A program made the translations under genes and the position numbers. From Schizochytrium sp. TIO01 (Eukaryota; Sar; Bigyra; Thraustochytrida; Thraustochytriidae): 64,000 bases of DNA. Location of the stretch: contig SMSO01000031.1 in assembly GCA_004764695.1 (NCBI GenBank), positions 8,117,261-8,181,260 on the forward strand, given 5' to 3'. Below the pieces are notes generated by a model. It worked only from the letters and a program-made list of their open reading frames with translations, was not told where the DNA came from and searched no databases. This document shows positions 11,600 through 21,531 of this stretch, piece by piece; the first letter of the stretch is position 1; each line of letters begins with the position of its first letter.

Positions 11600-11700
11600 T
11601 AGTTTTTGAGTAACTCTAGATGTGGTGTTACATGTAGGTTGCGTCCTGAGTCCATTATGATCCCTTTTGACTTTTGATTCGATTTTGTCGGATCTGTATT
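11600..11700 (-). pseudogene. copia aspartic protease fragment
   Basis: On the minus strand at 11652-11644 the codons read Asp-Ser-Gly within IIMDSGRNLHVTPHLE, the active-site form of retrotransposon proteases (DSG, with a following His). It lies between gag and integrase, as expected. The surrounding frame is short. Confidence 0.65.
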
Positions 11701-11715
11701 AACTCAACATACTCG

Positions 11716-13062
11716 TCATGCTCCTGCTAGGTTCACAGAGATACATGATTCATCATCTGAATCATATGCTGAGGTATGATTAAGTACCTTGTTGCGATTC
11801 TTTGCTTGATACCGTTTCCTTTTCTTGGTATGTTCTCTAGACTCCTTATGCAGTGAGTTGTTCTGCTGCGGACATTTAGTGTTCTTATGTCCAGACTCAT
11901 TGCAGATCCAACATTTCCTATTTGTGTAGTTACAATCGTCGGCTGAGTGATTAAAGAGTCCACAACGAAAACATGGCTCTTTTGAAGTCTGTGGATGTCT
12001 TTCCCCCCCCGAACGATGACTCTGAGACGGATGATTGGACCGTGAGGGTCTTGGTTTGAAATGTTTCGGACGGAACACGTGTGCCTGTAAATCATCAGTG
12101 TCATTGTGATTAGCAGATGAGGCCGCGAAGTTGTAATGTTTTGCATACCGTTGGATGTTTCCCTCAATCAGAGAACTGTCCGTTCGTAGCGTCGCTAGAT
12201 CTTTATAGCTGTAGTGTTTTGACTCCTTCATTTCATTAAACTTTGTGAAGGAGTTGACCCCAAGGTGTCCTTCATAAATGTTGTAAGTTGTAAGTACTAT
12301 TATATCTTCCACCGTCAGTTGTTGAGCTTTCATACTTGCAGCAGCGCTATTTAGATCTCTATTAAGTTGTATTCTTTCTCGAGGTGTCAATGTGTGAATA
12401 GGTCGTGATATAGCTTTATAAAGACATTGAATCAAACATTTGATATGCCACATGTTTATAGTTCCTGGACGGAGGTCCGCTTGAGATGAGAGGTCATGCC
12501 AGAGAAAAAGACCTGGGTATTCTTCGTCACAATCCAATAGACGCTCAATCGACTTTTTAAATGCAGGGCCTGTCTGAATTTCTAGAATCGTCATAAGTTC
12601 TCTATCAGCTATAAGCTTATCTATAGGATCCTTGATCTTCTCAACATCTTCAGGATGACAACCACAAAGCCCGAAAAGTCTTTCCACGTTTCTGATCCAT
12701 GTAGGCCAGGTGATCATGTCTATATCTAGGGGTTTAATCATAGCGTATTTATGCGCTCGTCCCTTTCTATAAAGTTTCTTCGATTTCCTAGATTTGGAAT
12801 AATCTTGATCAGATTGATCGCTTGAGTCGCTTTCATCTGAAGACTCAAGTTGTTTAGATCTTTTCGAAGTTCTCTTCTTCTTTTCATCGTGTTGTCTCTG
12901 ACTTAGTTCGTCAAACTTGTTGTTTATTAAAGACACCATGTTGTCTTGTAGCTGTTTCAACATAGCCATGGTAACAGCGTCTCCACTTTTGGGTTGACTT
13001 TTCTCAGAAGAAGACGAAGAAGTAGACTTCGCGTCAGAAGGAGACTTCGCGCCCTCGGACAT
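11716..13062 (-). CDS. gag: copia Gag with two zinc knuckles
   Basis: 448 residues from an ATG. The N-terminus is Ser/Lys/Asp-rich; a helical middle part follows from about residue 105 (a PTWIRNVERLFG block at about 120). Two CCHC zinc knuckles occur near residues 360-400: CFRCGLFNHSADDC and CWICNESGHKNTKC, both C-x2-C-x4-H-x4-C. These bind element RNA during particle assembly. The frame is intact although pol is broken, so the gene could still be translated. It ends shortly before the protease remnant. Confidence 0.9.
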   Translation of the reverse strand: MSEGAKSPSDAKSTSSSSSEKSQPKSGDAVTMAMLKQLQDNMVSLINNKFDELSQRQHDEKKKRTSKRSKQLESSDESDSSDQSDQDYSKSRKSKKLYRKGRAHKYAMIKPLDIDMITWPTWIRNVERLFGLCGCHPEDVEKIKDPIDKLIADRELMTILEIQTGPAFKKSIERLLDCDEEYPGLFLWHDLSSQADLRPGTINMWHIKCLIQCLYKAISRPIHTLTPRERIQLNRDLNSAAASMKAQQLTVEDIIVLTTYNIYEGHLGVNSFTKFNEMKESKHYSYKDLATLRTDSSLIEGNIQRYAKHYNFAASSANHNDTDDLQAHVFRPKHFKPRPSRSNHPSQSHRSGGERHPQTSKEPCFRCGLFNHSADDCNYTNRKCWICNESGHKNTKCPQQNNSLHKESREHTKKRKRYQAKNRNKVLNHTSAYDSDDESCISVNLAGA

Positions 13063-13221
13063 ATTGATGACTTTTCAGTACTGCTACAGTTTTGACTACT
13101 TTAAGTATTTTAGTGAACGGATGGGTTTTCCACTCAAGTGAATATATTCTACCTCTGTTGTGCTTTCACCTCCAAGACTTCGAGGGACCGAGTGATTAGA
13201 CTCGCAGACCCCTTTCGTATC

Positions 13222-13237
13222 TCGGGCCCCTAACCTA
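13222..13237 (-). promoter_or_regulatory. Primer-binding site, half-tRNA(iMet) type
   Basis: The plus strand reads GGGCCCCTAACCT immediately before the right LTR. This closely matches the anticodon stem-loop of eukaryotic initiator tRNA (GGGCCCATAACCC). Drosophila copia and yeast Ty5 are primed by that internal part of iMet tRNA rather than by its 3' end. Confidence 0.65.
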
Positions 13238-13238
13238 T

Positions 13239-13431
13239 TGCAAGTTAGCGTGAGGCGATCACCAAGAGATAACGTAGGTAGAGAGATGAAGGAAAAGAAT
13301 AGTTTGCATTGACGTTCAGGAACTGCTGACAAGGTATCATCTATCTAGGCTTCTGGGCTTGTGAACGTTCTACATGGGTGTTCTCAAATATGCACACCTG
13401 TGTACACACCTACCTGTTATACTTCAATAGA
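13239..13431 (-). repeat. copia LTR (5' LTR of the element)
   Basis: 193 bp, TGCAAGTTAG...CTTCAATAGA on the plus strand. It is the partner of 7663-7861, with about ten substitutions, a short indel region near 13344 and a one-base deletion near 13370. The outer end reads GA where the other copy has CA, a decayed terminus. Confidence 0.85.
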
Positions 13432-14538
13432 TGTGTAAAGATATTCCACGGTTGAGCTTTAAACGGTATGGTGTAGCTGCAGTGATTGACAGTTTATTGT
13501 GAATCGTTGATTGCAAAATTAAAATATGGAATATAAAAAAACCTTCTGAAGTCTTATAGGAGGTCGAGTCCCCACGCGCAGGCTATTTTGCTTGCAGAGG
13601 AAGGCAGGCAACTGGTATTTCTTTGCATGATTTGAAGAAGAAGAGAAGAGAAGTGAATTTACTATTTGAATTGGAGAATCAAATTACATGCAGAAGGAGC
13701 TTCGATGAAGTGCTCAATAGTATCATTGAAGTAAAGACTAAGGTGAGCGCAAGTTGTTTATGCTGACTTCGGTCAACTTTGTTTTGGTTATTCACCAACA
13801 TAAGTAGACTATTTATCATGAAGTAGGGTAGTACCTACACACCCACCTTTGCAAAAGAAAAGAAAAGGAATAGAAAGAATATTTTTGATACAAAATAGGT
13901 CATATCACCCCTTGGCGAATGTACTGCTTAAAACTGGTCCGTCCCCGACTCATTATCTGCTCCGCGTGCAATACTTCGCAAGGAAACAATTGTCTAACTA
14001 TTTTTCGTATACCACAATATATGACCGTTTCATGTAGAGTGTATCTTAGACAAAAGAAAGAGACTGTTTTTTCCCTATTTGAGAGCGCATAGTTAACTCT
14101 AGGAGCTAATATTGTAAAATACTCGTGTTCTTGTTTTTTATTTCATCATAGCAGACCAGAATATTTTATAAGGTATAAAATACCCCTCATAAGTGGCCTC
14201 TGTGAATTCGTTGGGCTTAGTGCTAAACCTTCAGGCGACCACTTCATGTATCAAAGGAGAGAAGTGATACACTCTACCAATAAGCATAAGGAAGGTCTAA
14301 GAGTAGTTCTGATTGTCTTTTACAAAACAATATTATAGAGACTTGCGAAGTTTGCTTCCAAGCTTAAAGCAAATTTTATTACGCTCGTGAAGCAGCCGCA
14401 GCAATTCAGGAACTGCAAAAGTTTAGTTTCTCCCGTCAGGTACAAACTGCTGAAGTCTGTAGACAACAAGCTTGGCGACTCAAAGTCCAGACGTGATATA
14501 TATATGCAAGAGTTGCTCGGTCAAAGAAACGTAAACTA
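13432..14538. other. Spacer upstream of the GAF gene
   Basis: About 1.1 kb without a supportable gene. The frame at 13849 has 62 codons and no recognisable content. AT-rich; the last part should contain the promoter and leader of the gene at 14539. No clear core promoter element is seen apart from a TATATATA at about 14497-14505, some 35 bp before the ATG. Confidence 0.45.
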
Positions 14539-16110
14539 ATGCCAGACGAAAGCACGACAGCAGGCTCTGCGTCTGCAGGCCAAAAACTTGGCAATAACGA
14601 GCTTGAAGCTGCGTCTGACTACCTGGCAAGACATAATTTCAAGGTGCTTGTGGAGTTTTTGACGGCAGACGTGATCTTAAATCGTCCCCGTGACCCGGTA
14701 GCATTCCTCCGTGATGTTTTAGACGAGAAGATCCAAACCCGGGAAGGGAAGGCATATTCCCCCGCAGACTGTGTTCAGTATGCAAAAGATTGCTATCGCG
14801 AGGCTTCAGCTACTGCAGACGAGAGTGGTCAAATCCATCCACGCAAAGTTCCTCGTAAACCTGGTACTTTGGCTGATACAATGCTCATGAAGCAACGGCT
14901 TGCAACTCTTGAGCAAGCAATTACCTCATCAAGAGCTATCGCTGGGCAGCTTGATCCATACGATGCAACCGAAGTCATTGTAAAGGAGACGTGCAAACTA
15001 CTTCATTGTGATCGAGCTACTCTTTTCACAATAAACCAGAACGCAAACCAGCTCCAATTAATGGTTTCAAAGGGTGCTCAAAGCATCCTACTTCCGATTG
15101 GTCAAGGCGTGGCTGGTTCTGTAGCTGCGACAGGAGCTCCATGTAATATTCAGGATGCATACGAGGATGCCCGATTTGATAGCGAGCATGACGCAAACTC
15201 TGGATATCGTACAAAATCAATTCTTGCAGTTCCTATCCAAGATGGGGACGGGAAAACTGTCGGTGTACTACAAGCGATCAATCGATTCCCGGAGAAGACA
15301 AAGCAGTACCAAGCGGGTATGGACAACTATGCTGACGAAAGTGCTGAATCAAAAGACTCAGCTCCAAGTGGAGGAAAGGGAGGAGACAAATCCAAGCATA
15401 TCTCCTTCTCCGCTATGGATGAAGAAATGGTTGGGATTTTAGCATCTCAAGCAGGAATTGCGCTACATAACACAGGCCTTTATCAGAAAATGGCAGCCTC
15501 ACAGACTAAAATCCAATCACTGCTTGATATCATTCAGGCCCTTCACAGTAATCTTGGTGTAAATTCGCTCTTGTTTACTATAACTCAACGCGCTCACGAA
15601 CTTGTTGAAGCTGACCGTTGTACAATGTTCTTACTTCACAAACAAGATAAAGAGCTTATGTCATTGCAGGGCGAAGTCAACTTACGCATTCCAATGGATA
15701 AGGGTATTGCTGGCGAATGCTGCATGACAAATAGCGAAATTATAATTGCCGATGCATACGCTGATGAGCGCTTCAATCAAGAAGTTGATCAAAAGAGTGG
15801 CTATAAAACAAAGACTATTCTATGTATGCCGTGCCGTGACAATGATGGAGAAGTTGTGGGTGTAATTCAGCTAATCAACAAGCTCAGTGGAGAGTTCACA
15901 GAAGAGGATAAACACATTATGCAGTCTTTCCTTAACATTGCAGGTCCTCTTCTGGCACAATCCCAGATGTTCCAAGCCCGAGCAGAGCAGAAGTCCCAAA
16001 ATGAATTTTCTGGAACACCTATTACAAGAACGTCTTCGTCTATGAACCGCCCCAAGACCGATACATCTATTCTTGAAGAAGGCGATGAGCAAGAAGAGGA
16101 CGAAGAATAA
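14539..16110 (+). CDS. RIIa/Dpy30-like docking domain plus two GAF domains
   Basis: 523 residues, complete. Residues about 21-62 (YLARHNFKVLVEFL, then NRPRDPVAFLRDVL) match the RIIa/Dpy-30 dimerisation-docking fold used by PKA regulatory subunits and several ciliary proteins to bind amphipathic helices. GAF-A spans about 141-312 and GAF-B about 338-475. Each keeps most of the NKxnFx3DE signature of cyclic-nucleotide GAF domains: GAF-A has NR at 248-249 and FSAMDE at 290-295, separated by a long Ser/Lys-rich insert; GAF-B has NK at 447-448 and FTEEDK at 453-458, where the final Glu is Lys. The C-terminus is acidic. There is no phosphodiesterase, cyclase or kinase domain. I infer a dimeric ligand sensor anchored to an AKAP-like partner, possibly in the flagellum. 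The next gene is convergent. Confidence 0.8.
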   Translation: MPDESTTAGSASAGQKLGNNELEAASDYLARHNFKVLVEFLTADVILNRPRDPVAFLRDVLDEKIQTREGKAYSPADCVQYAKDCYREASATADESGQIHPRKVPRKPGTLADTMLMKQRLATLEQAITSSRAIAGQLDPYDATEVIVKETCKLLHCDRATLFTINQNANQLQLMVSKGAQSILLPIGQGVAGSVAATGAPCNIQDAYEDARFDSEHDANSGYRTKSILAVPIQDGDGKTVGVLQAINRFPEKTKQYQAGMDNYADESAESKDSAPSGGKGGDKSKHISFSAMDEEMVGILASQAGIALHNTGLYQKMAASQTKIQSLLDIIQALHSNLGVNSLLFTITQRAHELVEADRCTMFLLHKQDKELMSLQGEVNLRIPMDKGIAGECCMTNSEIIIADAYADERFNQEVDQKSGYKTKTILCMPCRDNDGEVVGVIQLINKLSGEFTEEDKHIMQSFLNIAGPLLAQSQMFQARAEQKSQNEFSGTPITRTSSSMNRPKTDTSILEEGDEQEEDEE

Positions 16111-16294
16111 AAGTGATGACTATGTAAACAAAAGGAACTCAAATAACTTCTAGAATCCTAAAAAACAAGAGCAACATTTTAAAACTTTCACCAGTAGTAC
16201 GTATGCAGAACTTTTATTTCACCTGGAAGTCACAGAACATGATGACGGCCTATATTTTTTATTGTTAGAAAATGTTTTGTCAAGATTGTTCTTA

Positions 16295-18279
16295 TCAGTG
16301 AAAAAGATAAGACCCTCTTTTATGTGGTGTTGGAGATAATCCTTCTGTGGAACAACTGTAATTCTGCAAAGCTGTACCACAAGGTTGGGATTTCGCTCGA
16401 ACTTCACGTACAACAAAATGTACAGATGAAATAGGGTATTCTTCTTCTGAAGCCTGGTTTGAGATGGGGGGAAATCGACTCTGACGAGGCGAAGGTGGAA
16501 TATTAACATGTGAACGCGATTCGGGACGTGGCTTAGGCTTACGTGAAGCAAACTGGTATCTTTGTTCTTCTTCTTGTCTGACATTCTTTGCAATTTTGAG
16601 GAAGCGTTGACGCCTCTCTTTCGTTGCTTTCCGAATATCCTCTTCAGACATCCGCGATTTATATTCACGGGGTGGTGCGTATCCTTCCTGCTTTGCCATA
16701 GCTTCTTGAGCAGCACGAAGTGATTCTTTACGCTGACGAACGCGTTCCTGAGACTTTGCGACGAGATCTGCGGCCTCGCATCGACTTTGTGTTGTACTTT
16801 GATTTTCATCTTCATCCGTTCTGTGCTTTCGAGTTTGCGCTTGCTGTTTTCTGCGGTGCATAGCTATACGACGTTGACTAAGCTCTGCAGCCTGCCGAAT
16901 TCGTTCTTGCCGAGCAGCTTCTTGCTCTTCGCGTTCGGCCTTTTCCTTCTCCAGCGCATCTTCTTTTGCCTTTTCTGCTGCCCGACGAACTCGTGCTTGC
17001 TCTTGAATTCGAGCTTTTGTCTTCTTCTTTAATTCCTCGGCTTTCAACTCCAGCTCGGCAAGTCGTTGTTGGTCTGCTTCAAGTTTTCGTTGAGCTGCAT
17101 CCTCCGCTGCCATGCTTTTACGTTCAGTCGCCTCACGCCCCCGCGTGGAGCGAGCGATCCCGTTAGCACCTGCTGAAGCCACGCTTATTTCCTCGCATCC
17201 TTGTAGCCCAAATATGTGTCCCTTACCTGCTCGTCGAGCTCGACTTTGCTGTGCTTGGTCTACCTTTAGGTAGTGTACTTTTGCAAAAACTTTGACAAGG
17301 CCTTGATCTGTTCTGTCTCGGATACTGGGAACATTTGCAACAGATTTATCTAAGGTGAGCTTTATATTTACAGGAGTACCAGTCACTTCAATGTCAGAAA
17401 CTTTGTATATGTTTCCACAGATGAGTAAATCTTGCGTTGTGTTCTCCTTAAACATGTTTGCTTCTCGAATGTCTGTTCGAAAGTAGACAGAGTTGGAGCC
17501 ACGAGCAGTCATGCCACCTGCACTAAGAGGAATCCACATGAATTGGTGTGGTGGAGGAGCTACGCGAGGTGTGACAAGTGAGTCTGCACTTGCCACAGAA
17601 TCGGTGTCATGCATGTTGTCTTTGTCCTCATCTTGCAAGTCTGGCATAATGCAAGGCTCATTTGCGCTGAAAGTGTGGAAGCTATGGTCTGTTTTGTTGT
17701 TTGAACGAATGGCGTCTGATGGAAGCATAGAGGTCGACCTTTCATTTACGTCCGTTTGAGGGCTTGGTGTTTTGGTTTGATTAGATGGAGGAGGATTGGC
17801 CGTCTCTTTCTGGTCAGGAAATAGTGCATTGGCTTGACGCACAAATTCTCGAGCTCGAGCCAAAAGGTCATCCTCAACAAGTAAAGGAATGCATTTACTG
17901 ATGAAGCTTTACTTTGCTTCTCCTGTTCGGCTAGTAAAGTTGGTTTCCTTTCTATTGAAGGCGACTGGGATGGGAGCGACGATGGGACTAGTGAAGGTTC
18001 TCTTTTGATCTGACGTGATCTTGGATTGTGTGATTCCAAGGGTTGCTTTGTTTCATTTTCTTCGCGAGGCCTAGAGCTAGATTGTGCTCGCTTACGGGTA
18101 GGCCTAGTCCGCTTAGCATTCACGTTTGGTTTGGAGACCGTTCTTGCAGCCGTCTGTCCATCTTTTTGTTCTCTTTGTTGAGGCTTGTCAGTCTCCTCGT
18201 TTACCGTGCTTTGTCCAATGCCTCGTATTAAACTATCTAAGCTTTGTAGCTGAGCCTCCACAGACTCCAACACGACCAT
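16295..18279 (-). CDS. Glu/Lys-rich coiled-coil protein, frame broken once
   Basis: Two minus-strand frames appear to form one gene. Segment 1 starts at an ATG with good context (AAAATGG) at 18279 and is Ser/Arg/Lys-rich and disordered. Segment 2 (to the stop at 16295) has no ATG at its beginning, which supports the join. Segment 2 contains a conserved-looking region of unknown fold (FMWIPLSAGGMTARGSNSVYF and following, about codons 100-200), a long charged coiled coil (about 230-390) with AEKAKEDALEKEKAEREEQE, and a basic Pro-rich end. The frames meet near 17865-17899: removal of a 26-nt GT-AG segment at 17874-17899 or addition of one base would join them. The composition resembles cytoskeleton-associated coiled-coil proteins; I cannot name a family. 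Confidence 0.6.
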
Positions 18280-19141
18280 TTTGCGTGCTCACGTTTGCAA
18301 GTTTTGTCCACTGCCGTTTGTTCAAGAAGAAATGTAAAGCGTCGCAACCTAGCTCTTGGTCCCGAAGTACCATCCACCTGTACTGGCATCACCCAAGGGC
18401 ATAACAGTAGCAGTATATCCTGTAAAACCTCACATCTAAAAGCACGTACAATTGTTGATCCATCTTTCATCCGCTCGCTGCACTTCTACCTTTAGGTTTA
18501 GATAGAGTAACGTCCTCCTGGGTCTACCTTGTAAGTCCCTTATTTTGAACCTCCATGTTATTTAATATTAAAAATAATATGAGCCAATATTGGAAATATT
18601 TCATTAAAAACACGGTGTATTGCAAAGTTGAAGACGATGAAGGCGTCGAATTTGTCCGTTCAACCTCATGGAGGAATTACGGAAAAAGTCGAGTTTTTAT
18701 ATTATGAGAGAGAAGGTTGACAGTGCATTCATAACATCTGATGGAGAACATGTGTGACTAGTCGATAGGCGAATAAATAAACTAGGGAGGAGCGTTGTAC
18801 TAGATAAAGCTATGATTTCTCGATAAGGTCCTCATATTACTTTTATGTTATGACCACTCTTGTTATAATTGCAGGTTTTTAAGGACAGAAAGGAACCTTA
18901 AGACTCTTGTGGACGCACAAGTTGGTTGTTGAATGTTTCTGCCAAGCTAGAACAGGGTACAAATTCAGGATTGTTTACGCTTTGTGTGTGGGTGGGGGCA
19001 TATGCACGCGTGTGAATGAGGTTCGTGTGATTACTCTTCGCTGGTAACAAAGAGAGAACACAAAGTTGCAATTCGCAGCGATCAAGGCAGAAGACGCCAG
19101 AAGAAGCAGCTACAATCTTCACAAACACAAATAAAATCAAA
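18280..19141. other. Bidirectional spacer between two divergent genes
   Basis: 862 bp between the starts of the coiled-coil gene (minus) and the docking-complex gene (plus). The centre (18540-18600) is very AT-rich. The 157-codon minus frame at 18898-19371 overlaps the docking-complex start and looks like a shadow. The region probably contains both promoters. Confidence 0.5.
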
Positions 19142-21531
19142 ATGTTCAAGTTCAAACAAGCGTCGCCAATGGCAAGCCTTGTCCAGGCTGCAGCAGTGAA
19201 TAGTGCTGCGAGCAAGGAGTCGTCGAAGAAAGATTCCAACCAAACAAGACCTCCTTCGAAAGCAAACAAAAGCAGACATCCAAGCAATGGAAAAGTATCA
19301 CCAACTACATCACCAGCAACGAAAAGTCCTCGAAGGCCTGTTGATAAGCCAGCGCATGGTGCAGCGCACAAGAAGAGTACTCGTGATCAACGAATGAAAG
19401 AGGGATTGCGCGCAGGTCGCGAGAGAGGGAACAACGTCAGCAATAATGCTTCAACGCCTACTGGACTGAGATCAATATCCCCAGTTCGGCGTCGAAAGCC
19501 AAGGTTCGCAAGTCTTGATGATCGCCCCAGTTTGATGGAGCGTGCTACTCAGAGCCGGACATCAGAAATGATCTCAAAGCTCGTTGAGAAGAATCGCAGT
19601 CATCAAATCAGTGCGGGTAGCCCGGGTGGTGGTCTAGCATCTCCAGAGCAAGGGGGTGAAGAAGATGGTGATCTACTGAACAAATCTTCTCGTACAGGGA
19701 AAGGTATTAAGCTCTTGCTACGCATTACCGATGAAAGCAACGAGCTCACACGAAAAGTGGAGCGTCAAAAGCGTATGATCGAACGGCAGCGCGAACAAAT
19801 GACTGATCTTAATCGAAAAGTTGATGCTGCACGGAAACAACTTCGAATGCTACAAAAGAATGAAATTGGGGGACGTCGAACCATACCAAAACGAGAAGGT
19901 TACATTGTGCGGCTGGATGCTCTTCATATGCGCTTGAATGATGCTACCACGCGTGACGGAGACTTGCGTGCAAGTATTAACGAATTGCGTTTACAGCAAC
20001 AAGACAATTTTGCTTTACAGCATGAACTTCGCTTGGAGAGGCAAAATCTTAAGGAGCAGCGAGATGATATCCTCAAACGCATAGCTGCGGCTCAGGAACG
20101 TGAACAGAGTTATCGTCTTGAGGCCAAGGAAATCTCTGAGAGATCATCCACTGTAGTGAAAGACCTCAAGGAAGAATGGGATGCTTTGAGTATTTTTGTT
20201 AATGCAAAGACTGAAAAAGAGCGTGAGAGACTATGGACCGAGCGTAAGAAGCAAGAACTAAGGCATATGAAGCAGAAAAGGAGCGACAGGAAGCAGCTAC
20301 CAAATCTCTAATGCAGTTATCACCATTTTCATCTGTCCTTCTTAAGCATAAGCCCGATGAAAGGGGTGGGGATGACAATAAAAGCAGCGATAAGCGCGGC
20401 ATTGGAAGCGTGATTGGTAACAACAGTGGAGGTGGTAACGGTCGGCGTAAGAATTCATTGGAAGCCAAGATTCTGAGACAAACATTAGCTGGTGGTTTCA
20501 ACATGAAACTGATCCATCACGACTCTTTGAATGATTTAGCGCTAGCAGGAAACCTTACAGTTAATGAAGAAAAGGCCCTCAAAACAAACATTCAACAGAG
20601 CCGATGGCAGATTGCGCGAGGGCAGGTTGCTTTGCGGTCTTTGGAGGGTAAGGCTGACTCATTAGAACAAGGGTTTGAGCTGATCAAGGAAAAATCTGGA
20701 ATTGAGTCTCCAGCGGAAATGGTTGAATTGTTTCTTCAGCGTGAGGAGGAAATCTTTAGACTTTTCACGCATGTCAATTTACTAAGTGAACAAATCGAAG
20801 AATTGGAAAGTAGTGTTGAAATGGAACGTGAGGAAATTGAACGTTTCAAAGGCAAAGACGGAGAAACGAGCCAAGGTAGATCGATTGTTCGTCAGCTTGA
20901 TGACCGTCTCCAGAGACTTCAACGTCGTACTGCTCTCCATGACGAGGTTGGCTTACAAGCATCTAAATTTATTGACAGAGTAAAGGCCTCTGTGGCCTCA
21001 ATTTTTGTTCGCATCGGCTGTGATACAAAGTTGATTGAGGACTTCGTTTACCAAAAGGGTATCGGAGTTCCCGCTGGAACTACTGTAAGTTCCAAACATG
21101 TTCCAGAGGCTAAACCTAGGAGTCGTCGACGCTTCAAATCACCCGAGTCTGAGCGAGCAGCTGCCGAGGCAGAATCAATTTCAATGAAGCAGTATGAAAT
21201 CACTGAGAAAAACTTGCTTCAATATATTGGTGTTATAGAGCAGCGTGTGTCTGAGCTTTTGTTGTTACATAATTTAGTTGCGCGGCAGAAGCAAGGTGAG
21301 AACGGTGGTCAAGGCCGGCAACAGATGAACCAGATGAACCAACAGCAGTCATATCATCAACTTCCAACTGCACAACAGGCACACTTGGCGATTGCAAATT
21401 ATGAGTCCCTGCCATCTGTAAACAAGGGTGATGAGGAGGAGTGGTCTGAAGACGAAATGGACCCAGACTCTTACCCGCGCCCACTCTCTCACCAAGAGCT
21501 GCTAGAAAGGATCAAGACTCAGCAAATGTAA
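19142..21531 (+). CDS. Outer dynein arm docking complex subunit (CCDC114/CCDC63/ODA1 family)
   Basis: Two abutting frames (19142-20311 and 20311-21531, overlapping as TAATG) form one coiled-coil protein of roughly 790 residues. The N-terminal 180 residues are basic and disordered. Residues 235-345 (IVRLDALHMRLNDA, LRASINELRLQQQ, then EEWDALSIF) follow the family's central coiled coil. The second frame has the hallmark FELIKEKSGI followed by FLQREEEIFRLFTHVNLL, matching the family's kI-x-TGi...FxxxEdxNFxLFxYVNeL block. These proteins anchor outer dynein arms to doublet microtubules. The frame break can be closed by one extra base near 20262 (reading ...QELRAYEAEKERQE) or by removing a 26-nt GT-AG segment at 20223-20248. 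The second frame also reads sensibly upstream of its ATG, which supports a single gene. Confidence 0.8.

Larger units (their letters stand above)
7663..13431 (-). mobile_element. Degenerate Ty1/copia LTR retrotransposon
   Basis: A 5.8-kb element read on the minus strand. Two direct LTR copies flank an internal region with the order gag, protease, integrase, reverse transcriptase, RNase H; integrase before RT is diagnostic for copia and against gypsy. A primer-binding site lies beside the right (5') LTR, and a G-rich tract (GCGGGGGTG on the minus strand) beside the left (3') LTR serves as polypurine tract. Only gag is a long intact frame; pol is split by stops and frameshifts. The LTRs differ at about ten positions plus indels and no target-site duplication is visible, so the copy is old and inactive on its own. 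Confidence 0.9.

Noticed and set aside
7650-13445. Target-site duplication of the copia element
   Set aside because: The bases beside the outer LTR ends do not match (ATTAC on the left, no equivalent on the right), so none is claimed.
16219-16815. 198-codon minus-strand open frame
   Set aside because: A shifted frame of the coiled-coil gene; basic and without motifs.
18898-19371. 157-codon minus-strand frame with hydrophobic stretches
   Set aside because: Overlaps the start of the docking-complex gene, and the hydrophobic residues are the antisense of Lys/Ala/Ser-rich coding sequence.
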